From Bacteroidota bacterium (GTDB lineage Bacteria > Bacteroidota > Bacteroidia > Flavobacteriales_C > GCA-002722245), in contig JAPLEZ010000070.1 in the NCBI GenBank assembly GCA_026390935.1, positions 1 through 57,317 of the forward strand: 57,317 nt of DNA, given 5' to 3'. A model generated the notes under the pieces. That model saw nothing but the letters and a program-made list of their open reading frames with translations, did no database searches and was not told the DNA's origin. The translations under genes were made by a program, and so were the position numbers. Positions 1-7,332 of the stretch are shown here, one piece after another (position 1 is the first letter of the stretch; each line of letters begins with the position of its first letter).

Positions 1-782
1 CTAAAAATAGGAGTTGCTGATTGGTATTTCACGATCATAAAATCAGGTTTAAATCCAGGATCAGTCACAGCGTAATCAGAACCGCCATTCCCGGGAGTGT
101 AAACATTATCTTTAATAGAAGTTCCGCTTTCATTGAAAGCAATATAATAGTAATCAATACCATTCTGACATGGAGTTGTACCGCCGTTACCAGTTTGCCA
201 TCCATCTGCATTATACACATTCACATAATCTTGCCCAGCAGATGTTCCTGTACCGCTCATTATAAATCCCTCATTAGATCCAGCTCCCATATAATCCGAC
301 AGCCACGCAGCATCACCATTAGAAGCTGCCACATCCCCTACAACTAAAACAGCTTCGGGCTGAAATCCACATCCAGTGATCGTTACCGCAGCCCCAGTAC
401 CTGTGTAATATCCACAATGAATATTTGTTCCTTCGTTAAATGCAATCCAATTGTATTGAGTATTTAGATTATTGGTGCGGTTTCCTGTACTAATTGAAAA
501 ACCATCGGCATCCAGCGAAGCTACCTCACCATTCAATAATGCTACAGATGTTGTTCCCAATCCCTTTGTTTTGCCGTTGGCCATGCTTTTATTGGTGAAT
601 ACAGCTTCATAAGCACCATTAGATTTAATAATTATTGCCTCAGGCGAAAAACCCAAACCACTAATTGACTTAGCGACTCCTGTTCCGTTGTAATTGCCAT
701 AAGCGTATGTCTGCGCCGAAACTTGCTCACAAAGCAGAAAAACAATCACCACCACTGCTAAGTATAAATTATTGTATCTCAT
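1..782 (-). CDS. Secreted three-repeat protein, C-terminus beyond window
   Basis: An open frame of 260 codons runs from ATG at 782 to the window edge without a stop, so the C-terminus is missing. Residues 1-24 form a signal peptide (hydrophobic LAVVVIVFLL, cleavage near VSAQ). The rest holds three related repeats near residues 28-54, 123-148 and 227-254, each with a GxYxGxG-like start followed by GF-x-P-[E/D] and a short beta-strand (for example GLGFSPEAIIIKS). Two copies are followed by a shared W/Y-IAFNE strand. Such repeats occur in beta-rich secreted adhesin or tail-fibre-like proteins. In this phylum a type IX sorting domain would be expected in the missing part; that is inference. No enzyme motif is visible. 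It lies 122 bp downstream of the OmpA-like gene on the same strand. Confidence 0.8.
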   Translation of the reverse strand, partial: MRYNNLYLAVVVIVFLLCEQVSAQTYAYGNYNGTGVAKSISGLGFSPEAIIIKSNGAYEAVFTNKSMANGKTKGLGTTSVALLNGEVASLDADGFSISTGNRTNNLNTQYNWIAFNEGTNIHCGYYTGTGAAVTITGCGFQPEAVLVVGDVAASNGDAAWLSDYMGAGSNEGFIMSGTGTSAGQDYVNVYNADGWQTGNGGTTPCQNGIDYYYIAFNESGTSIKDNVYTPGNGGSDYAVTDPGFKPDFMIVKYQSATPIF

Positions 783-904
783 GAGCTTGATTTTATTAGG
801 AAAACAGATGATTGCTTCCTAGTACGTTGAACGCAGTAAATTACAAATAGTTTGCTTAAGTAGATTCTCGTACGTGTAGTTATCAACAAAAATGAGAATA
901 CAGT

Positions 905-1798
905 CTAATGCCTCACTACGTTATAGCGCAATTCAATTTGTTGATAAGTGGGCTGATTTGATTTTTTAAGCATTAAAATATTTTTGTTACTGCCTAGTCT
1001 ACTACCTAGATCAATCGCAAAAGATATTTCAAGATATTCACCAGGTTTTATCTCACTGTCGTTGTAGGCTAATTTAGTACAACTGCAGTCGGCTCCCAGT
1101 CGTTCAACATCCCAAGTTTCCTCCGAAGTGTTTTTCAAGTACAATTTTTTTATGATGGAATCCCCTTGCACCTCTCCTATTTCAACTACAATTCTTTTGA
1201 AATTGTCATTGTAAGGAATTTCCTTCTTCTCTTTGGGAATCAACTTTACCGACACTACTTCTATTCTTCTTTCAATGGCTGCAAAAGGACTATAAATTGA
1301 ATTTCGCACATCGTAATAATCGTCGCTCACACCATCATGAGATTTATATTCTCCATTGGGTTCTTTCAAAATAGTAAGCTTTGCACCATTGCTAGCATTT
1401 CCTTTTAAGTAGGGAAGAAACTCTCCTTTTTGATATTCTTTTAAATAATTTACAAAAGAGGAAATCCGACGTAAAGATAAATTGACATTGTAATCGGATT
1501 TAGTGAGCGGACTAGCAAAACCTTTTACCACCACTTCGGCAGAATATCCTTTCTCAAGATAATCCAACAACTCTTTTGAAAATTGTTTCAAATTATCCAT
1601 GCCCACATCAACATAATCTTCAAAGAAATGCTGCACATCTTCTTGCGCCATTTTTTGATCCTCACCTTTCAGCTCAGCAGGATAAATTTTTTCGTAATCG
1701 GGCACTAATTTTTTATACGCATTGTAGGTAGTTACATAATTCAAAGGCGTTATGGTATCACGTGTTCGTGGATTTGGCTCATCGTTGTGAAAGTACAC
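905..1798 (-). CDS. OmpA/DUF1573-like C-terminal half of a frameshifted surface gene
   Basis: This open frame has no convincing start of its own: its first codon is a GTG inside the upstream gene. It begins with YFHNDEPNPRTRDT, the stretch that in TPR-PD40-OmpA proteins links the propeller to the OmpA domain. Residues about 84-120 (VVVKGFASPLTKSDYN then LSLRR) are an OmpA-like peptidoglycan-binding core; residues about 205-295 look like a DUF1573-type Ig domain with a CSC motif. It is therefore read as the second half of the gene at 1750-3135, shifted by two bases in a GTGTGT run near 1796-1801. The intact protein would anchor an outer-membrane type IX-associated complex to peptidoglycan. Alternatives are a sequencing error, a real disruption or programmed frameshifting. 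Confidence 0.75.
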   Translation of the reverse strand: MYFHNDEPNPRTRDTITPLNYVTTYNAYKKLVPDYEKIYPAELKGEDQKMAQEDVQHFFEDYVDVGMDNLKQFSKELLDYLEKGYSAEVVVKGFASPLTKSDYNVNLSLRRISSFVNYLKEYQKGEFLPYLKGNASNGAKLTILKEPNGEYKSHDGVSDDYYDVRNSIYSPFAAIERRIEVVSVKLIPKEKKEIPYNDNFKRIVVEIGEVQGDSIIKKLYLKNTSEETWDVERLGADCSCTKLAYNDSEIKPGEYLEISFAIDLGSRLGSNKNILMLKKSNQPTYQQIELRYNVVRH

Positions 1799-3135
1799 AC
1801 CAACGAAACGCTAATGAAATCTTCTTCCATTCGAAAGGGAATGGTATCCAAAGGAAGCGCAATCTTTTTGACTTTAGGTTTTTCAAAACGATAAATATCA
1901 GAACAGCAAACCACATCAGGATCATCACTAAGAGTGCCTAGTCTGGTAGAAGACAAAAAACCATTAGAGGATGTATCAATAGAAAAACCCTGATCATTCC
2001 TGCTTGAATTTAATGGAACACCCACATTTACAGGTTCACCCAAAGCTTTCAAATCACCTTTACTTCTGAAAACATCTTGTCCGCCTATGCCAGGATGCCA
2101 ATCAGAACTGAAATACAAAGAAGTGTCTTTCTCATTATAAAAAGGAGTTATTTCATTTCCAGGCGTGTTGATTTTTGCACCCAAATTTTTGGGAGCACTA
2201 TATTTTCCATTGTTAATTTCCGAAAACCAAATATCCATTCCACCCTTTCCTCCTGCACGATTGGAAGAGAATAGCAGAATTTCTTTATTGCCACTTTTCA
2301 TCAAAAAAGGATGAGTGACACTTGAATCCCCACCGTTGATCTCGTTAGGCAAATACACTGCTTTACTCCATCCTGTATCGGTTAAATAAACTTCTACTAG
2401 TTTACACGACTTTAATTTGCTGCATCGTGAGAAAATGAATTTGCTTTTTGAAGCATTGAAAGTCCCATCAGCCGAATTAAGCAGCTCATCATTCATTTTT
2501 TTCACCTCAGCATCTCCATTCCACCATCCTCCCTGACCAATGGCTGTGTATATTTTTGCACGATATTCTTTGTCTTTGTTCTTGCGCAAAGCGGAATAAT
2601 ACAACGTTGAATCGTTATAAAGTACTGCACCAAATTCAGCATCAGAGGAATTGATACCAGCGAGATTGAAAACTGTAAAATTCAAAGTATCACTGATGAT
2701 GCGAGGAATAAATTTACTTGTCTTTAATTCTTGCACCGCGCTTTGGTAGGCGAAAGTTGATTTCTCTTTGCTTTGTTTGGTGAATTTTAAAAATTGCTGT
2801 GCACTCAATTCATAATTGCCTTGGTACTTATTGATCATTGCCATGTGATATAAGGCCAATGGAAATTCATCTTTACGAGGTGATGCAACAACTTTTTCAA
2901 AAAGAGAATATGCTTTTTTATAGGCTTTGAAATTGAAATAGGAATTGGCTAAACTAAAAGTGAGTGCTGCGTCAGAACTATCCTTATCGTAAATTTTTTG
3001 ATAGTAGTAGGCAGCCGAATAATAATCACCTTCCGCTTCTGCTTCTTGCGCATATTTAGTGTACTGCTTTGTTTGAGCCAAGGCAGCTTGCGTGAATATG
3101 AAAAGAAAAATAATGAAGAGTCGCAATTGCATCAT
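1750..3135 (-). CDS. TPR-PD40 N-terminal part of OmpA family protein (frameshifted)
   Basis: Signal peptide at residues 1-20 (ends ALAQ), TPR-like helices at about 25-135, then a PD40/WD40-like beta-propeller at about 150-430 with blades such as LLFSSNRAGGKGGMDIWF and LYFSSDWHPGIGGQDVF. In the usual family an OmpA domain follows in the same frame; here the frame drifts into 21 unrelated residues after FISVSLV and stops, while the OmpA half continues in another frame (905-1798). The start overlaps the stop of the PorP/SprF gene by ATGA, so the two are translationally coupled. The cargo, PorP/SprF, OmpA order matches the known type IX accessory triads such as those around sprB in Flavobacterium. 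Confidence 0.85.
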   Translation of the reverse strand: MMQLRLFIIFLFIFTQAALAQTKQYTKYAQEAEAEGDYYSAAYYYQKIYDKDSSDAALTFSLANSYFNFKAYKKAYSLFEKVVASPRKDEFPLALYHMAMINKYQGNYELSAQQFLKFTKQSKEKSTFAYQSAVQELKTSKFIPRIISDTLNFTVFNLAGINSSDAEFGAVLYNDSTLYYSALRKNKDKEYRAKIYTAIGQGGWWNGDAEVKKMNDELLNSADGTFNASKSKFIFSRCSKLKSCKLVEVYLTDTGWSKAVYLPNEINGGDSSVTHPFLMKSGNKEILLFSSNRAGGKGGMDIWFSEINNGKYSAPKNLGAKINTPGNEITPFYNEKDTSLYFSSDWHPGIGGQDVFRSKGDLKALGEPVNVGVPLNSSRNDQGFSIDTSSNGFLSSTRLGTLSDDPDVVCCSDIYRFEKPKVKKIALPLDTIPFRMEEDFISVSLVCTFTTMSQIHEHVIP

Positions 3136-4175
3136 AAAAAATCAGGGCATATTTTAAATTTCATTCTTGGAGGCAGTTTTTTCAAAATATAAATCACCGA
3201 AAGTTCCAATCCGCCCTTATATTGCGATGCTGGCTCAAGATTGGATAAATTAATGTCGTAACTCATGCCAAAGGTCCAATTGTTATACATTAATCCTGCA
3301 AACAAGTTTCCTGCATCGGAAGTTCTTCCCCATGCCCCGGCCAGCAAATTCCATTCATTAAATGGTTCTGAGATAAAATCATATTTCACCATTGAACCAA
3401 TCAGATACTCAGAATATTTCCCTTGAAAACTCATGAGGATTTTGGGTAATATCGACCAGCGAGGCGCTACCCTATGCTCTGCTCCCAGCTCAACATTGAA
3501 TCGTCGATCCAGAGTAATGCTAACATTTTGCATAAAGGATTCTTTGGGCTGAGTAATATTGTATGCGCTAGCTCCAAAAAACAAATTTGTTTGTTCATTC
3601 ACTTTGAATTTCCATTTCAATCCGGCATTGAAATTAAAATAAGTGGCACTTAACTTATCATAGCTTTCAATGCTAGAGATGCTGGGATCATAATAAAATC
3701 CATTGTACTGGTTGTCGTATTTCAAATCCTTTGTATTGAATTGCTTATTGCTTACACCCGCCTGAATCCCGAAAACAATAGTATTATTGGTATCGAGGTC
3801 GTAGCGATAAGAAGCTCCCACATTAACAACAGTCGTTGTGAAATGAGAATCGCCAGCATTATCTGTTTGAAAACTGAACAAAGTCCCCAATCCCTTCACC
3901 GCTAAAAAATCGCGAGCATCGGCGGCAGCGGCAAAAGTTTGGTAGGGAATAGTGACAGAAGCCCATTGTCGGCGCTCATTACCAATGAAACGATAATCAC
4001 CATCAAAATCACCAATGTGTGCCGGATTGTAATTCGCGGGCGCAAAGAAAAACTGAGAGTAGTGAATGTCTTGAGCAATGGAAGAGGTAAAAAGTAAAAA
4101 GTAAAAAGCCAAAAAAAGGCAACTTTCTTTTCCGCTTTTTGGCTTTTTACTTTTTACTTTCAACTTTTTAATCAT
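3132..4175 (-). CDS. PorP/SprF family type IX secretion membrane protein
   Basis: A 347-residue outer-membrane beta-barrel of the PorP/SprF family. The lysine-rich N-terminus leads into a signal peptide ending SSIAQ, followed by the family signature DIHYSQFFFAPANYNPAHIG and then alternating barrel strands ending in KGGLELSVIYIL. Length and N-terminal motif fit the family, which pairs with type B cargo and helps export it or hold it at the surface. ATGA overlaps couple it to both the cargo gene upstream and the OmpA gene downstream. Odd feature: codons 6-29 lie inside a perfect 25-bp inverted repeat, so the start of the message can fold into a strong hairpin. Confidence 0.9.
   Translation of the reverse strand: MIKKLKVKSKKPKSGKESCLFLAFYFLLFTSSIAQDIHYSQFFFAPANYNPAHIGDFDGDYRFIGNERRQWASVTIPYQTFAAAADARDFLAVKGLGTLFSFQTDNAGDSHFTTTVVNVGASYRYDLDTNNTIVFGIQAGVSNKQFNTKDLKYDNQYNGFYYDPSISSIESYDKLSATYFNFNAGLKWKFKVNEQTNLFFGASAYNITQPKESFMQNVSITLDRRFNVELGAEHRVAPRWSILPKILMSFQGKYSEYLIGSMVKYDFISEPFNEWNLLAGAWGRTSDAGNLFAGLMYNNWTFGMSYDINLSNLEPASQYKGGLELSVIYILKKLPPRMKFKICPDFL
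4091..4160. repeat. Perfect 25-bp inverted repeat in PorP/SprF leader
   Basis: Arms 4091-4115 and 4136-4160 are exact reverse complements around a 20-nt loop. They are built from AAAAAGT units. The hairpin lies wholly inside coding sequence, just after the start codon of the PorP/SprF gene, and encodes its lysine-rich N-terminus and signal peptide. Confidence 0.9.
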
Positions 4176-6214
4176 CGCATTACTGTTATATTTCCTTTCT
4201 CAAAATATTCATCACCACCAGCACACTTCACTTTTAAATAATAAGCAAAAACAGCAGGATCCGCGCTTTGTGTTTTGTATTCACCTTTCCAACCTATGCT
4301 TTGATCCTTTGTCTCAAAAACCAATTCACCCCAGCGATCATAAATTGCGAAATACAAGTCGGTGATATTATTTCCTCGAACAAGCATAACATCATTTTTT
4401 CCATCGCCGTTGGGCGTGAAAATATTGGGAACATATACATCGTTCTTTCCGCATTTTGGTTCATATACATAAATGGTTACCGTATCACTGCCTACGCATG
4501 AATTTTTTGAATCAGTCTTCAAACTTACAGTATAGGTTGTAGTGGTTGTAGGAGAAGCTAACGGATTAAACAAAGTATCATCATTCAAAGTAAGCGAAGG
4601 CGTCCACACTACCGACAAATCTTTTGGAAGAACGTGCAGCAGCGTTGAATTTCCTTTCAGCAATATACTAGTATCACTTGTTGCATTTAAAAAGCTGGAA
4701 TAGGAAAATATTTTTACTGCTTTAACAACGCTATCTTTAACATTACAAGCACCAGGATCTGTTAACACCAATTTTACTTGATAAGTTCCCGCTGACTGAA
4801 ATGCATGTGAAGGCTCAAATAATGTGGAACTACTTCCATCACCAAAATCCCAATAATAACTAGTATTTTGCTGAATCAAACTCGTGTTGTTAAATTGAAT
4901 TTCTTGTGAAGGACATGCAGAAGACGCTTTAAAATCAGCTACCACATTGCTAAGTAAAAAATCCATTTTAAAAACACCGTTATTACAATTGTTTGAATTA
5001 TTTGTTGGGGATACGGCATTGGCAGGAAAAATTGGCATATCACTGTGTTTACCACAACCGGCGCACATCGATTGGTATATTTTTCCTTTTTTATCAAAGC
5101 GTCCGCCAAAAAAACTACCGTAAGAAAGAGCCGATGCATCATCTTCCAAAACCATAATGTAAAAATCATTTCCATCTGTAGTGGTTTGAAAAGCATCAGG
5201 CGTTACCGGCAATCCATCTGTTCCTCTTCCTCCGTTGTGACCAGTATTTCCACTGGGATCCACCAGAAAATTAGGAATATCTTCAAAACCATCATTTGAG
5301 GATCCCCAACCAGTTAGGTACACCTTGCTGCATAAATCGACCATGAAAGCAGTTGGACTTAAATTGATTCTTCCATCCCCTGAACCAAAAGTAGTAGACC
5401 ATGTAATACTTTTTAAATCATTGCTTAACTTACTAACAAACATACCGCTGTTCACCGAAGAATACAAAGCATTTTTCACCAACGTACCATCCATACTTGC
5501 ACTTTGTCCGTAAACAAAAATATTATCAAAATTATCACTCTTCACAAAGTAAACCTGATCGTATTTGCTAGTTCCAAAATAAGTCAGTGCATTAAGTAAA
5601 GCTCCGTCGTTACTTATCTTAGCAATAAAACCATCGGCGGGAGCGCCTTGATAAGTCGGGAAAACAACCCCTGTCGTTGTTGGCAAATCACTAGACATAG
5701 TTCCACCAGCCACAATCAAATTTTCATTTTTATCAAGTACAATAGAATACACCGCTTCCCTGCTGCCACCGCCAAGATAAGAGGCCCATGTTAAGCCCGA
5801 TAAATCAGCAGAAAACTTTGCTATAAGCCCGTCCTGTATCCCTTGTAAAGTATTTTGAAAAGAAGCACTTGTGGCCAATCCTGCACTATAGGTACAAGTG
5901 GCTATGTAAATATCGTCGTTTTTATCCAGCACTACCTCTCCTCTCATCTGATCGGCATAATTGTATGCGAGATACAAATTCAAACCATCGTTCTGATCGC
6001 CACCAAAATAAGTAGACGACAATAGCTGACTTCCATCAGCACTTAGTTTCGAAATAATAATATCCGAACCAAATTGATAGTTCACATCAATTCCCCTTGA
6101 AAGATTAGCCTTTCCGCCACCATTAAAAACAGTATCATAAGCATTGGCCGTTACTGGAAAATTGTGTGATCCTGTTGTTCCATATATCACCAATTCTCCC
6201 TTTGAATTAACCAC
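4172..6214 (-). CDS. SBBP/PKD cargo protein with type B sorting domain, C-terminal part
   Basis: This frame starts with GTG directly after the TAA that ends the 6215-7231 frame and is in the same phase, so it is the rest of one gene split by an in-frame stop. It contains SBBP-type beta-propeller repeats over residues 1-300 (STYFGG, SYLGG, LTYFG blades), a PKD domain with WDFGDGSSS near residue 455, an Ig-like stretch, and a C-terminal gliding-motility/type B sorting domain of about 85 residues (VPNIFTPNGDGKND, then YDRWGELVFE, ending NITVMR). The intact protein would be a secreted cell-surface cargo of the type IX system. Its stop overlaps the PorP/SprF start (ATGA). Confidence 0.85.
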   Translation of the reverse strand: MVNSKGELVIYGTTGSHNFPVTANAYDTVFNGGGKANLSRGIDVNYQFGSDIIISKLSADGSQLLSSTYFGGDQNDGLNLYLAYNYADQMRGEVVLDKNDDIYIATCTYSAGLATSASFQNTLQGIQDGLIAKFSADLSGLTWASYLGGGSREAVYSIVLDKNENLIVAGGTMSSDLPTTTGVVFPTYQGAPADGFIAKISNDGALLNALTYFGTSKYDQVYFVKSDNFDNIFVYGQSASMDGTLVKNALYSSVNSGMFVSKLSNDLKSITWSTTFGSGDGRINLSPTAFMVDLCSKVYLTGWGSSNDGFEDIPNFLVDPSGNTGHNGGRGTDGLPVTPDAFQTTTDGNDFYIMVLEDDASALSYGSFFGGRFDKKGKIYQSMCAGCGKHSDMPIFPANAVSPTNNSNNCNNGVFKMDFLLSNVVADFKASSACPSQEIQFNNTSLIQQNTSYYWDFGDGSSSTLFEPSHAFQSAGTYQVKLVLTDPGACNVKDSVVKAVKIFSYSSFLNATSDTSILLKGNSTLLHVLPKDLSVVWTPSLTLNDDTLFNPLASPTTTTTYTVSLKTDSKNSCVGSDTVTIYVYEPKCGKNDVYVPNIFTPNGDGKNDVMLVRGNNITDLYFAIYDRWGELVFETKDQSIGWKGEYKTQSADPAVFAYYLKVKCAGGDEYFEKGNITVMR

Positions 6215-7231
6215 TTAACTTTGAGGAATATCACATTGCAAACCTCCTATATAAGTGGAATAAATTCTTTTTTTTTTTTTTTTTTCGTATTTTGTAATGG
6301 CAATATCAGGAACGCCAAAACCCGCGAAAATAGGTCCAAGACCAGGAACAAAAACCCACTCGGCTCCACTCGTAGGATTACTATTGAAAGTAACATCATA
6401 AGCCCCTATCGTAGTTGGATAACCAGTATTGAAAGAAGTACTGCCTGCATATAAAAATCCATCTTCATCATAAGTAGCAGTGTATCCAAAATTATCGGAA
6501 GTAGATCCAGAATATGAAGAAAAAATCAACAGGGGATCTATAATCAAATCATGATGCGGATTATAGCCCTCTCCTGCTTTGAATGAGAGCACATTTTTCT
6601 CCATCACAAAATAACAAGGCACGCTCACTTTTCTTCCGTTGATAATTTGGTAAGCAATAGGAATTTGCTCAATGATTTCAGTGAACGACAATTTTATTTT
6701 TAATTCATTATTGCTTACATATACCTTGTCGGCACCAGGAAAAGAGAGTTGAATGCTCTTAACGTCCGCACCTGCATGCACAATAAAATCATATTTAACT
6801 CTTTCCTCTTCCGAATAAAAAACCACATCAATTCCCTTATAAATATCCAAGTACGACACTTTATGAAAAGCTGTAATATCAGATACCCATTTGGATTTAT
6901 CATTTCCCAAAAAATAATTCAGTCTTTCTTCAAAAGGCTGTAAACTGCTTTTTTTTGCCTCTCGATTGGCATTAATAAATTGCATCTGAAAAGAATGATA
7001 GCGCATACTCGCATTATCAGAATTGATTCTGGCCGCATGACCGTGTAGCTTTTTTATATCCTCGGGATGAGTAAAACTATAAGTAAGTCTATCGTTTTCA
7101 AAAAACAAAGTGCCATTCGGCACATCTGTGCGATACAATATATTTGAAGCCCACTGCCCCTTGTTAGGGATAATCTGAGCAGAAACAATTCCGCTCAACA
7201 AAAGCAGTATACATAGCAAGAGTGATCTCAT
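6215..7231 (-). CDS. Cargo protein N-terminal part ending at in-frame TAA
   Basis: Signal peptide at residues 1-18 (ending VSAQ), then the N-terminal module typical of SBBP-repeat cargo (IIPNKGQWASNILY, later YKGIDVVFYS and DLIIDPLLIFSSY), and the first SBBP blades. It ends at a TAA (6215-6217) between PQS and VVNSKGELVIYG, where related proteins read straight through; a single-base change from TTA (Leu) would explain it. Seventeen codons earlier lies an A18 run coding KKKKK. Together with 4172-6214 it forms one gene of about 1019 codons. Error, pseudogene and phase-variable gene are all possible. Confidence 0.8.
   Translation of the reverse strand: MRSLLLCILLLLSGIVSAQIIPNKGQWASNILYRTDVPNGTLFFENDRLTYSFTHPEDIKKLHGHAARINSDNASMRYHSFQMQFINANREAKKSSLQPFEERLNYFLGNDKSKWVSDITAFHKVSYLDIYKGIDVVFYSEEERVKYDFIVHAGADVKSIQLSFPGADKVYVSNNELKIKLSFTEIIEQIPIAYQIINGRKVSVPCYFVMEKNVLSFKAGEGYNPHHDLIIDPLLIFSSYSGSTSDNFGYTATYDEDGFLYAGSTSFNTGYPTTIGAYDVTFNSNPTSGAEWVFVPGLGPIFAGFGVPDIAITKYEKKKKKRIYSTYIGGLQCDIPQS
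6268..6285 (-). repeat. A18 mononucleotide tract in coding strand
   Basis: Eighteen consecutive T on the plus strand (A on the coding strand) inside the cargo gene, encoding a poly-lysine patch. Tracts of this length slip readily in replication, in transcription and in sequencing. Confidence 0.95.
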
Positions 7232-7332
7232 GCCTAAATTTAATTAAAAATGTTATTGTCGCGAATATTAATTGCACTACCTTAATTAATTGTAACCATC
7301 TATTACTTAATATTGTTTTATAGAGAATAACA

